Below are positions 44,570 to 55,229 of a DNA stretch of 64,000 nucleotides, piece by piece. The notes under the pieces were generated by a model that was not told the origin of the DNA, made no database searches, and was given only the letters and a program-made list of their open reading frames with translations. Both the position numbers and the translations under genes were made by a program. Origin of the DNA: Ancrocorticia sp039812645. Lineage in GTDB: Bacteria > Actinomycetota > Actinomycetes > Actinomycetales > Actinomycetaceae. How positions within the stretch are numbered: the stretch's first letter is position 1; each line of letters opens with the position of its first letter. The DNA is taken from contig JBDIAV010000002.1 of assembly GCA_039812645.1 (NCBI GenBank), forward strand, positions 1-64,000. Reading direction: 5' to 3'.

Positions 44570-44613
44570 GCGAAAATGATTTCGGTCGTATGCGAAAATC
44601 ATTTCGGTAGTAT
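44570..44613 (+). promoter_or_regulatory. Two 22-bp direct repeats with LexA-like palindromes at uvrB
   Basis: The units 44570-44591 and 44592-44613 agree at 20 of 22 bases. Each contains CGAAA-N4-TTTCG (44571-44584 and 44593-44606), the geometry of the actinobacterial LexA box CGAAC-N4-GTTCG with one symmetrical change per arm. The second unit ends in TAGTAT, a -10 box 7 nt before the uvrB ATG, so binding would block transcription of what looks like a leaderless mRNA. Confidence 0.55.
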
Positions 44614-44620
44614 GTGAGGC

Positions 44621-46696
<2,076 letters not shown>

Positions 46697-46761
46697 CCGA
46701 CGCAATACCTGCGCATGCGGCCTTAAGCTGGACAAGGGGCTGAGGTCCCGTAGACTTGTCC

Positions 46762-46890
46762 CCTGGAAGGGGAGTATTCCCACGCAACATCGGTTCGTCA
46801 TCACGACTGACGGTTTGCGCGGATGGGTTCCATCCGCGACATCCTGTCGTCCGGGCCGTGGCCAGAAATGGCGGGAAGAGACCTTCGGAT
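46762..46890 (+). ncRNA. yybP-ykoY manganese riboswitch upstream of the terC gene
   Basis: The two conserved parts of this aptamer class are present: GAAGGGGAGTA at 46766-46776 and GAGACCTTC at 46878-46886. They close a P1 stem (GAAGG with CCTTC). Between them lie internal hairpins such as GCGGATGG-GTT-CCATCCGC. yybP-ykoY RNAs sense Mn2+ and often control TerC-family and P-type metal exporters, as here. The expression platform in 46891-46951 was not resolved. Confidence 0.82.
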
Positions 46891-46951
46891 CATTTCGTCG
46901 ACCCGGAGGCTTGTTTTGCACTCTGTTTTATCATTCAACGGACCCCTTCCT

Positions 46952-47989
46952 ATGGCTGCCTCGACAGCCGAGCAGATGGTGGTTCATCCGTGGGAGTGGA
47001 TCATCCTCTCCGTTATCGTGGTGGCTCTCATCCTCTTTGACCTTCTTGGTCACGTCCGTAAGGCGCATGAGCCCACCCTGAAGGAAGCGGGGATTTGGTC
47101 GCTCATTTACATTGGGTTCTCGATCATCTTCGGAGGAATCCTCTATCTGCGCCACGGCGCGACCTTTGCTGGCGAGTACTTCGCGGGCTTCTTGACGGAG
47201 AAGGCGCTCTCTCTCGACAACATCTTCGTCTTTATCATCATCATTGCCTCCTTCCGTGTTCCACGGAAGTATCAGCAAAAGGTGCTGCTCTTCGGCATTG
47301 TCATGGCGCTTATCATGCGACTGATCTTTATCCTCGTGGGCGCGACAATCATCGAACACTTCGTGTGGGTCTTCTTCCTCTTTGGAGCTTTCCTGCTGTA
47401 CACCGCGATCAAGCAGGTGATGGAGGGCGTTCAAGAGCCGGGCGCATTGGAGAATGAGGAGTACGAACCGAACGCCACCGTGAAGTTTGCCGTCAAGCAC
47501 TTCCGCGTCACAGATGGCTACGTGGGCCAGAAGCTTCTGGTGCGCCGCGAAGGCAAGACATGGATGACGCCGCTCCTGCTGTGCATCATTGCCATTGGCT
47601 CGATCGATCTCATGTTTGCACTCGACTCGATCCCAGCGGTCTACGGCCTGACCAAGGAGCCATTCATCGTCTTCTCAGCGAACGCGTTCGCACTGCTTGG
47701 TCTGCGCCAGCTCTTCTTCCTCATTGACGGCCTGCTGGATAAGCTGCTCTACCTGCACTATGGATTGGCCTTCATCCTCGGCTTCATTGCCGTCAAGCTC
47801 GTCATCCACGCATCGCATGGTTACGGCTTGCTGGAGTTCATTCCGGAGCCGGATATCGTCATGTCGCTTATTGTCATCATCGGGACCATTATCGTGACGG
47901 TTTTCGCTTCGATGTGGGGAACCAAGCGCCGTAAGAAGCGCCTGAGCGACGAAGGGAACGAGGACCCCGCAGGCAACGCTTTTGAGTGA
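46952..47989 (+). CDS. TerC-family integral membrane protein (probable Mn2+ exporter)
   Basis: A 345-residue TerC/Alx-type protein with about eight to nine membrane segments. The family motifs EKALSLDNIFVF and LMFALDSIPAVYGLT contain the membrane acidic residues thought to handle metal. Relatives export manganese or charge extracytoplasmic metalloenzymes. ATG 46952 is used; a frame open from 46823 would run through the riboswitch. Regulation by the upstream aptamer supports Mn2+ as the ion. Confidence 0.9.
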   Translation: MAASTAEQMVVHPWEWIILSVIVVALILFDLLGHVRKAHEPTLKEAGIWSLIYIGFSIIFGGILYLRHGATFAGEYFAGFLTEKALSLDNIFVFIIIIASFRVPRKYQQKVLLFGIVMALIMRLIFILVGATIIEHFVWVFFLFGAFLLYTAIKQVMEGVQEPGALENEEYEPNATVKFAVKHFRVTDGYVGQKLLVRREGKTWMTPLLLCIIAIGSIDLMFALDSIPAVYGLTKEPFIVFSANAFALLGLRQLFFLIDGLLDKLLYLHYGLAFILGFIAVKLVIHASHGYGLLEFIPEPDIVMSLIVIIGTIIVTVFASMWGTKRRKKRLSDEGNEDPAGNAFE

Positions 47990-48035
47990 AATCCTGAGAA
48001 AGTAGCCCCTGGGATTAGGTAGTCCCGGGAGACGT

Positions 48036-48073
48036 GACGAAGGGTGGGATCGTAACAGATCCCACCCTTCGTC
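48036..48073. terminator. Bidirectional terminator between terC and the symporter gene
   Basis: GACGAAGGGTGGGATC and GATCCCACCCTTCGTC form a perfect 16-bp stem with a GTAACA loop between two convergent genes. No long T-run follows, but the stability and position fit. Confidence 0.85.
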
Positions 48074-48092
48074 GTTGAGAACTAACGGAACG

Positions 48093-49052
48093 CTACTGCG
48101 TCGTCGTCCCTCCTGTCAGTGCAAGGTGCCGCGCTAAAAGAGCGCACACGAAGAGTTGGAGCTGATGGAAAATAACCACCGGGACGATGACTGAACCAAC
48201 AACTCCCGCGGGGAACAGCGCTTTGGCCATGGGTAATCCTGACGCCAGAGACTTCTTGGATCCGCACATGAGCAGCACGATCCGATCTTCGCGACTGAGG
48301 CCCAGCAGCTTGCCACCCCACCAGGTGAGCGACAGTAACAGCGCCAACAAAACTCCAGACAGTCCAAGGAGGAGGAGAATCGTCCACACTGTCACGCCGT
48401 GCCAGGCCCCGGCCGCGGTGGCTCCCAGTACGGCGGAAAACACGATGAGGATAATTGAGCTGTTGTCAATGACGCGCACTAAGGTGCGATGTGCGCGCCA
48501 CCATCTGCCCACCTTTGGCTGAATCAGTTGCCCGAGAACGAACGGCAATAAGAGCAGCACAAAGACGCTCATGAATCCGTCGCCCGACGCGCCGCCAATG
48601 TGCAGGAAAAGCAGAACAAGCACCGGGGTGAGGAAGATGCCCACGATATTGGAGATGGTCGCGGCACACACGGCGGCGGCAACATTTCCCCGCGCGATAG
48701 ATACAAACGTCACGGAGGACTGGATCGTGGACGGCAACAGCGACAGATACAGGAATCCGGTAGCAAAGCCGGTGCCGAGCCATGGTCCGACGAGCTTGCC
48801 CAACCCAAAACCGAGAATTGGGAAGAGCACGTAGGTGGCGCTCAAGACGGAGGATTGCAGCGTGATGTTACGTAATCCGTCGACGACGTCGCGCGTGCGG
48901 ATTCTCATTCCGTAAACGAGGAAGACGGTGGCTACGGAGAGATCGGCAACCACCGAGAAGACGTCGTGGGCACGCTGGGGGAGTGTGACCACCAGCCCAA
49001 GAATCATGGCGATGATGATCCCCGTGACGAGGGGATCGGGGCGCCACCTCAC
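48093..49052 (-). CDS. Bile acid:sodium symporter-family transporter
   Basis: A 319-residue protein with about nine to ten membrane segments. LPSTIQSSVTFVSIARGN and MCGSKKSLASGLPMAK are the crossover motifs of the YfeH/SBF-like (PF13593-type) branch of the bile-acid symporter superfamily. The physiological substrate of this branch is mostly unknown. GTG 49052 overlaps the stop of the YciI gene (GTGA), so it is the last gene of a three-gene minus-strand unit. Confidence 0.88.
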   Translation of the reverse strand: MRWRPDPLVTGIIIAMILGLVVTLPQRAHDVFSVVADLSVATVFLVYGMRIRTRDVVDGLRNITLQSSVLSATYVLFPILGFGLGKLVGPWLGTGFATGFLYLSLLPSTIQSSVTFVSIARGNVAAAVCAATISNIVGIFLTPVLVLLFLHIGGASGDGFMSVFVLLLLPFVLGQLIQPKVGRWWRAHRTLVRVIDNSSIILIVFSAVLGATAAGAWHGVTVWTILLLLGLSGVLLALLLSLTWWGGKLLGLSREDRIVLLMCGSKKSLASGLPMAKALFPAGVVGSVIVPVVIFHQLQLFVCALLARHLALTGGTTTQ

Positions 49053-49327
49053 TGCCAGGGACCGATAACGGGGTTCCAGACGCGGGCGAGCCGTGATTCG
49101 ATCACGCCGAGGGCGAGGAAGGGATCGTTAGCCAGGACGTTGAGGCCAGCCTCCGGATCGTCTGCGACGACGACGAGGAGCGCGCCGTTGCTTCCCAGAG
49201 GGCCGGAGGCCAACAACTTGCCGGCCTCTTTCAGTTCCTTGAGATGGGCTCGATGCAAGGGCCTGTTCTCAGCGATCGTATCGAGCTTCGTTGCGTCGTA
49301 TTCATACTGAATTGCGATGATAGCCAT
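49049..49327 (-). CDS. YciI-family protein
   Basis: A 92-residue small alpha/beta protein with a ferredoxin-like fold of the YciI/YCII group. Typical elements are the RPLHRAHLKEL helix with its conserved His, GKLLASGPLG, and the DDPEAGLNVLANDPF helix. Biochemical roles vary and are mostly unknown. It lies 10 bases downstream of the large membrane-protein gene and overlaps the symporter gene. Confidence 0.9.
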   Translation of the reverse strand: MAIIAIQYEYDATKLDTIAENRPLHRAHLKELKEAGKLLASGPLGSNGALLVVVADDPEAGLNVLANDPFLALGVIESRLARVWNPVIGPWQ

Positions 49328-49337
49328 GGGAAAGAGC

Positions 49338-51515
49338 CTACTCTTCTGGGCGAACCGGTGCGTGTTGGGCCGATACCTGAGAGCGTACGTGGCGCTCACA
49401 GAGCAAGGCGATAAGCGCGGGCACCGCGATGTAGAACCCTTCCTTGAGCATAAGTGCTCCTGAATCATTGATGGGAACCGCGATGAGGATTCCGGTAAGG
49501 ATTCCGAGCGCAACAATGCGGAAGTCTGGCGCGGTTATGAGAGCACGTATCTCGTTTACGTGGAGCTTGCTGCGCTGGTCCAGCTTACGTAGCGCGATCA
49601 TGGCGAGCAGCGCAACCACGATGACGCCAACCAGCAGAATGATGACGTCGGTGCGGCCCACAAAGGAACGAATGACATCCCGGATCTTGCCCCGGATCAT
49701 CTCGAAGGATTCTGGCGAACCGATTGTGGACCAGAAAGAGCCGATATGCGAGCTAGATCCCGAGCGAGCATCGAGAAGACCTACGAGGCCCATACACGCC
49801 ACACTTGTGACAATCCAGGCCAGCACATGCCACCAGCGCGGGCGAATGCCCGCGGCAAGAACAGCGGCGAGGCCGAAACCCGCGATAATGCCAGGTGGGC
49901 CACCAAAGTCCGCTCCCCATGCAGGAAGAGCGTCAACGAGGAGGACGGCGCCCCCCACAAGTGCAACGATGATTCCGGCTCGCTTGCCGGTCCGGACTGC
50001 GACCGGATTGGCGGTGCCGAGTTGGGAGCGGGCCTCCTGCGCCTTGGAGACGGCGGGGAGCACCGTCAGTAATCCGGCAACGATGAGAATGAGATAGGTG
50101 CGGTTAGAGATACCGTAGAAGCGCCGCGATGTGAGCATGAGAGATCCCATGAATCCGTTGCGCTGATGCACCGAACCAAGGATGACATCCCCACCAAGAA
50201 CGACGAGCGCAATGAGTCCCAACAGGGCCATGGGGTATCTGACGCGCGATGCCACCAGCGTGAGAGCTGCGGCAAGAAGGGCCGTGAGCGTTATGGGCAC
50301 GAGAGAGACGGCTGTTCCGTTGAGAGACAGGCGCCACCAGGGAATGAGATTGAGAATAAGCGCGGCGGGAACGAAGGCGAAAGCAAGCCGATTAATGTGG
50401 GTGAGAATTGCCCACAATCGCTTCGGCGCTGCCCACGGCCCCGCAACAGCGGGACGAACGAGAAAGAGCGCCACCGCACCGACAATCCCCCCAAGGGCAA
50501 GCAGATTGAAGGTGCGATACCAGGAGGGTGTGGCCATCCTCGCGTACGTCGCGTGGTTTTCCTGCATGGTGAGAAAGGCGACGGCGTCGTTCGTGGAACT
50601 ATAGGGCGCAAGCGAAAGTCCATCGCCGGTACCGGCCAGCACCGTGTGGATATCGTCGCGAGTGATGAAACCGGGTGCCCGTGTGTACGTCGAAGAAATG
50701 ACGCCTGCGCTCTCAAAGGCGGCGCTCGAGGCAAAACCCGTCGTTGCGAAGAACTGTAGCTCGCCATAGTTCCAGGACGTACCGAGCGAGGCGATGACGA
50801 CGCGCCGTTCCACCCCGGAACTGGCCTGGGCTTCCAATACGGCGGCGAGATTGTCATTGATCTCAGCCTTCTGTGCCGATCGCGACGCAATCTCCGTGGG
50901 TGCGCCACGCACCGCGCCAATATCAACAACGACGTCGCCCGGTGCCGCCACTAACGCCTCGCCGATAGTGGCGGGGGAGAAGGGCATCCATTGGGCAACC
51001 TGCCCAGAGGAATCTGCGAGCGCGATGGCGGCGCCGTCGCCAATAGCCAGAGTGTCGGCGCCGAAAGGCTTCGAATCCGGCCAATTGACCGTGGCGATCA
51101 TTGTGGGGAAGTCATTCACGTGGGCCGCGCCTGCCCCGGTAACACTCGGGGAACTGGAATCGAGTGGAGTCACGGAAAACGAGGGGCACTTGTCCGGCAG
51201 TGATGAGACAGAGCTGCGACCCGCCTGATCAATGATGTCACCTGAGGCAACGAGAGACATCCACCCCTCGTTTCGGCAGGTGTAGACGGAAGTTGAGCGT
51301 ATGAGAGCGTTGGCGAAGCCAGCGTTTGCAAGATTGTTGGCAATCGCGCCGGACTGGAAATCGATATCCGAGGTGCTCATACCGGACATGCCAATCACAA
51401 GTGTGGGCTGCATGGGCTGAGATTCTCCCCGTGCCGGTTGTATGAGCACTCCGACCACAAGAAGAACACAGACAAGCGAGGCAAAAAGGGCGCCGGTGAG
51501 CCGTCTGACGTGCAC
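49338..51515 (-). CDS. Large membrane protein, paralogue of the 39043-41514 product
   Basis: A 725-residue protein with a signal/anchor segment and a ~330-residue outward domain (opening TLVIGMSGMSTSDIDF). A polytopic C-terminal half of about ten segments follows. RFYGISNRTY, GADFGGPPG and the final NDSGALMLKEGF parallel RFYGVGNEAF, GADFGGVL and NDSGIVLPGM in the other protein. The outward domain keeps the fold-like pattern but no clear metal site. GTG 51515 has GAGGAGG upstream. Function is unknown. Confidence 0.7.
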   Translation of the reverse strand: MHVRRLTGALFASLVCVLLVVGVLIQPARGESQPMQPTLVIGMSGMSTSDIDFQSGAIANNLANAGFANALIRSTSVYTCRNEGWMSLVASGDIIDQAGRSSVSSLPDKCPSFSVTPLDSSSPSVTGAGAAHVNDFPTMIATVNWPDSKPFGADTLAIGDGAAIALADSSGQVAQWMPFSPATIGEALVAAPGDVVVDIGAVRGAPTEIASRSAQKAEINDNLAAVLEAQASSGVERRVVIASLGTSWNYGELQFFATTGFASSAAFESAGVISSTYTRAPGFITRDDIHTVLAGTGDGLSLAPYSSTNDAVAFLTMQENHATYARMATPSWYRTFNLLALGGIVGAVALFLVRPAVAGPWAAPKRLWAILTHINRLAFAFVPAALILNLIPWWRLSLNGTAVSLVPITLTALLAAALTLVASRVRYPMALLGLIALVVLGGDVILGSVHQRNGFMGSLMLTSRRFYGISNRTYLILIVAGLLTVLPAVSKAQEARSQLGTANPVAVRTGKRAGIIVALVGGAVLLVDALPAWGADFGGPPGIIAGFGLAAVLAAGIRPRWWHVLAWIVTSVACMGLVGLLDARSGSSSHIGSFWSTIGSPESFEMIRGKIRDVIRSFVGRTDVIILLVGVIVVALLAMIALRKLDQRSKLHVNEIRALITAPDFRIVALGILTGILIAVPINDSGALMLKEGFYIAVPALIALLCERHVRSQVSAQHAPVRPEE

Positions 51516-51658
51516 GATTCCTCCTCTTGGCAGCGAACGAGCGGGCGCTCCTCGTTAGTCTACTCGACGCGTTAATGAAGAATTTTCTCATTTTCGACTC
51601 ACCGACATGTGAATCTTGCCCGGCAGGATAACGGTGTGAAAGTGAGGTGAGTGTTGAG

Positions 51659-52852
51659 ATGACCTCCGTCTTGATGTATTCGCATGACACCGTGGGACTG
51701 GGCCACGCCCGCAGAAACCGCGCGTTAGCTTATGCGTTGGCCCAAGAACTGCCGGAACTCACGGGAGAGCCCGTGGGCGGACTTCTTATTGCCGGGAGTC
51801 CGAATGCGGCCCGCGATCCGCTGCCAGAGGGATGGGACTGGTTTATTCTCCCGGGAATCACACACGGCCCGGAGGGCCATACGCCACGTCACCTGGATGC
51901 CCCGATGGATGTGGTGCGTCAGCTTCGATCGCTTGCTCTCAGCGCTGCCGCCGCCACGTTCGAACCGGATCTGTTCATCGTTGATCGTCACCCATGGGGA
52001 ATTGACTACGAGCTTGAAGACGCACTGTATCAAGCGCGCATGCGGGGTAGTGCCACCGTTCTTGGTTTGCGTGATGTTCTTGACGAACCAGATCGGGTGG
52101 CCTCGGAGTGGGACCGGCTGGGAGATGTGTCCCGAATTGCTGAGACATTCGATGAGATCTGGCTTTATGGCGACCCTACAGTGCACGATGCGCGTACCAC
52201 CGGTGAATTACCTGACATACTTGCCGAGAAGGCGCGGCCCACGGGATATCTCGCTCACGGACGGCCTGTCGATCGTGGCACACCAGCAAGAACGCCTTAT
52301 GTCCTGACCCTCATGGGTGGTGGCTCGGACGGACACGAGCTGGCATCGGTTGCGATGAGGGCGGCGATCCCTGAAGGCCACGAGCATCTTGTTATTACCG
52401 GCCCGCAAATGCCGGAATCAGATGTCCACAGGCTGAAGATGGCTGCTCGCCGCCAAGGTGGTGGCCGCGTGCGAGTAGAGCCTAGCGCCCCCAATGTCCC
52501 TGAGCTCATCGCTGATGCAGCCGCGGTGATGTCTATGTGTGGATACAATACCGCCACCGAGATCCTCGCAACCTCCACTCCCGCCCTCATTGTTCCCCGC
52601 GTTGAACGCCGGGTGGAACAACTGCTGAGGGCGGAGGCTTTGGACAGAGCGGACGCCGTTGATGTCCTGCGTCCGGATCGCCTGAGACCCGAGGTGCTCA
52701 GTGGCTGGCTGGCGTTTGCTGTGAGTCGGCGCGTGCAGCGCGATCACATTGATCTTGACGGGCTCCACACCATCGCCGCGCTGGCCGCTTCACTGCTGAA
52801 GCGCCGGTCTACCAACCGCCCCCTGACAAAGGAACTTGCCAATGCTTGTTAA
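51659..52852 (+). CDS. MurG-like glycosyltransferase (first gene of the nine-gene unit)
   Basis: A 397-residue protein of the GT-B fold. It opens with VLMYSHDTVGLGHARRN, the sugar-acceptor loop seen in MurG/GT28-like proteins. It has LTLMGGGSDGHELA and CGYNTATEIL, the nucleotide-sugar-binding side. Sugar and acceptor cannot be told from sequence. ATG 51659 is preferred; GTG 51647 has no ribosome site. It overlaps the next gene by 11 bases and is divergent from the membrane-protein gene at 51515. Confidence 0.8.
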   Translation: MTSVLMYSHDTVGLGHARRNRALAYALAQELPELTGEPVGGLLIAGSPNAARDPLPEGWDWFILPGITHGPEGHTPRHLDAPMDVVRQLRSLALSAAAATFEPDLFIVDRHPWGIDYELEDALYQARMRGSATVLGLRDVLDEPDRVASEWDRLGDVSRIAETFDEIWLYGDPTVHDARTTGELPDILAEKARPTGYLAHGRPVDRGTPARTPYVLTLMGGGSDGHELASVAMRAAIPEGHEHLVITGPQMPESDVHRLKMAARRQGGGRVRVEPSAPNVPELIADAAAVMSMCGYNTATEILATSTPALIVPRVERRVEQLLRAEALDRADAVDVLRPDRLRPEVLSGWLAFAVSRRVQRDHIDLDGLHTIAALAASLLKRRSTNRPLTKELANAC

Positions 52853-54053
52853 TTCGGGACCCGTTGCCTACGTCCTCAAGATGTACCCTCGTTTCTCCGA
52901 GACGTTTATTGTGTCCGAGATTCTTGCCCGTGAGGCCGCGGGGGAGGAGATCGTTATTTACTCGTTGCGCCCGCCGGTTGATACGCGTTTCCATGCTGAA
53001 CTTGCCCGGGTCAAGGCTCCTGTCTATTACGTTCCTCGCTCGGCGAGTGCGCGAGGAGCCTGGCGAACCTGGGCCCAAACTCCCCATGATCTTCTTCCAG
53101 GGATACACCATACGTTGCCCCAGCTGCTCCATGCGGCCTGTGACGATGCGGAGCAAGCCGTGGCCATCGCCCGCTTGGCCCGTGAACACGGTGTGCGACA
53201 TCTGCACGCCCACTTTGCCTCGGTTGCCACCACGGTGGCACGGCTCGCGGCCAGTATCACCGGACTTCCCTATTCGTTTACCGCGCATGCTAAAGATATT
53301 TTCCACGAGGATGTGGACTCTGCCGATTTGGCAGCGAAGTTCGACGGTGCGCACCATGCCATCACCATTAGCGAATACAATCGGGCACATTTGTTCAAAG
53401 AGTTGGGGTCCAATTCCTGCCAAAATCTCCATCTTGTCCGGAACGGCTTGGAGTTGGAGCGTTTCCCCTTCTGCCCGCGCACTGCATCATCCACAATGCC
53501 CCGCCTTCTTGGTGTAGGGCGCCTGGTGGAGAAAAAGGGGTTTGAGCTACTCATCACGGTGGCGCAACGCCTCCGCGACCAAGGAATTGAGTGCCGCGTG
53601 GATATCGTGGGGGATGGACCCCTACGAGACACACTCCAGAACCTCATCAGCGGTTTCCAGCTCGACGACGTCGTCCGACTGCTTGGCCCAAAAACGCAAG
53701 AAGAGGTTCGTACCCTTCTGCAGGAGGCTGATCTGTTCGTGGCGCCGTTCGTCGTCGCAGCAGATGGAAATGCGGATGGGTTACCCACGGTGCTCCTCGA
53801 GGCGATGGCCACAGGTATCCCGTGCGTTGCCGGGGATGTCACCGCCGTCGGCGAGGTGATCCGCACCGGGGAAACGGGATGGCTCGTGCCGTCTGGCGAC
53901 GTCGACGCCCTGTTCGCCTCGGTGTGTGAAGCGCTAGATCCAGCCACCGATATCGATCGGATGACGAGGGCTGCCCGCGCGCTTATCGAAGCGGAATATG
54001 ACTCGAAAAACCAGGCTGCGCGGTTACGCGAGCTGGTGAAGGAGAAACTATGA
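52842..54053 (+). CDS. GT4-family glycosyltransferase
   Basis: A 403-residue GT-B glycosyltransferase. The N-terminal KMYPRFSETFIVSEI is typical of a GT4 subgroup found in exopolysaccharide clusters. HLHAHFASVA, FTAHAKDI, GRLVEKKG and EAMATGIPCVAG (the E-x7-E nucleotide-sugar region) follow. It is cytosolic or membrane-associated. ATG 52842 has AGGA upstream; TTG 52836 is possible. The stop overlaps the next start. Confidence 0.88.
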   Translation: MLVNSGPVAYVLKMYPRFSETFIVSEILAREAAGEEIVIYSLRPPVDTRFHAELARVKAPVYYVPRSASARGAWRTWAQTPHDLLPGIHHTLPQLLHAACDDAEQAVAIARLAREHGVRHLHAHFASVATTVARLAASITGLPYSFTAHAKDIFHEDVDSADLAAKFDGAHHAITISEYNRAHLFKELGSNSCQNLHLVRNGLELERFPFCPRTASSTMPRLLGVGRLVEKKGFELLITVAQRLRDQGIECRVDIVGDGPLRDTLQNLISGFQLDDVVRLLGPKTQEEVRTLLQEADLFVAPFVVAADGNADGLPTVLLEAMATGIPCVAGDVTAVGEVIRTGETGWLVPSGDVDALFASVCEALDPATDIDRMTRAARALIEAEYDSKNQAARLRELVKEKL

Positions 54054-55210
54054 GAATCGGATACTTCCTCCTTGATCCGGGGATCGGTGTATTTGGCACG
54101 AAGGGCGCGAGTGTTCATGTTCAAGAGGTCATCCGTGCGTTGCGCGCCGCTGGTCATGAAGTCATCGTGTTTTGCACAAAGGTAGATCACAACATTCCCG
54201 ATGACCTCGCAGATGTGGAGATTCACCGGGTTCCCCTTCCTCGGAGTGTGTCGAGTGCCGAACGCGAACGGGCACTTATCGACAACACTCGTGTTGTGGT
54301 GCGCCGGGCTCGCCGCGCGAATCTTGACTGCGTCTACGAGCGCTACTCGCTCTTTAGCGATGCCGGCGCGCAGCTGGCTAGCACAGAGGATATCCCCCTT
54401 ATCCTCGAGGTAAATGCACCCCTCATTGAGGAACAGCAGCAATATCGCGAGCTGGTTGACCATGAAGCTGCGGTGCGGTTAAGCCGCCAGCAATTCGAGA
54501 CTGCCTCACTCATTACCTGTGTCAGCCAACCGGTGGCGGACTGGGTGGCCGAGACGATGCACACGGCTCCCAGCGGTGCTGCACGCCCGCTTATTATGGT
54601 GCTCCCAAATGGCGTCAATACCGAGCGAATCCGTCCCGCAGCCGCTTCTGGCACCCACAAATCGGATATTCATGTGCCGCTAACGGTGGGGTTTGTCGGC
54701 ACGCTCAAGCCATGGCACGGCACGGAGAACCTTCTTCGTGCCCTCCAGAAGACGACGGAGCCACTGGAATTGACACTATGCGGCGACGGCCCCGACCGTC
54801 ACCTGCTTGAACAGTGCGCGGAAGATCTGGGTGTGGCTGACCGCGTGCATTTCCTTGGCGCGGTCTCTCCCTCGGATATTCCGCTGGTGCTCGGATGCTT
54901 TGATATCGCGGTTGCGCCGTACCCCGAGGGTGATCACTACTTCTCACCGCTCAAGGTGTACGAGTACATGGCGGCTGGTCTGCCCATCGTGGCATCTGCG
55001 ATCGGTGAGATCCCTGCACTGTTGGAGGAGGGCGAGTGCGGAATGCTTGTTCCTCCGGGCGACGTCGACGCGTTGGCAGCATCTCTCGATCGTCTTGCCT
55101 CCGATGCTGAACTGCGGCGCATGCTTGGCCATCGAGCCCGGCGCTCGGCGCGCGCTAAGCATGACTGGCAAGTGCGTGTGGATCGCGTGCTCGCCTTCGC
55201 AGGAATATAA
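54050..55210 (+). CDS. GT4-family glycosyltransferase
   Basis: A 386-residue GT-B glycosyltransferase. The N-terminal GTKGASVHVQEVIRAL is the acceptor-domain glycine loop; YERYSLFSDAG and NAPLIEEQ are typical of this GT4 group. FVGTLKPWHG and PLKVYEYMAAGLPIVAS form the donor-binding half. It is linked by ATGA overlap to the preceding gene and by a 19-bp gap, the widest in the unit, to the exporter gene. Confidence 0.88.
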   Translation: MRIGYFLLDPGIGVFGTKGASVHVQEVIRALRAAGHEVIVFCTKVDHNIPDDLADVEIHRVPLPRSVSSAERERALIDNTRVVVRRARRANLDCVYERYSLFSDAGAQLASTEDIPLILEVNAPLIEEQQQYRELVDHEAAVRLSRQQFETASLITCVSQPVADWVAETMHTAPSGAARPLIMVLPNGVNTERIRPAAASGTHKSDIHVPLTVGFVGTLKPWHGTENLLRALQKTTEPLELTLCGDGPDRHLLEQCAEDLGVADRVHFLGAVSPSDIPLVLGCFDIAVAPYPEGDHYFSPLKVYEYMAAGLPIVASAIGEIPALLEEGECGMLVPPGDVDALAASLDRLASDAELRRMLGHRARRSARAKHDWQVRVDRVLAFAGI

Positions 55211-55229
55211 CGATACGAAGGGGAGCCTG

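Noticed and set aside
46823..46951. N-terminal 43-codon extension of the TerC protein
   Set aside because: This stretch overlaps the yybP-ykoY aptamer and reads as a non-conserved Arg/Ser-rich peptide; the protein family starts near ATG 46952.
54807..55229. N-terminal extension of the ABC exporter frame
   Set aside because: It runs inside the third glycosyltransferase gene in another frame; ATG 55230 has a strong ribosome site and lies 19 bases after the glycosyltransferase stop.
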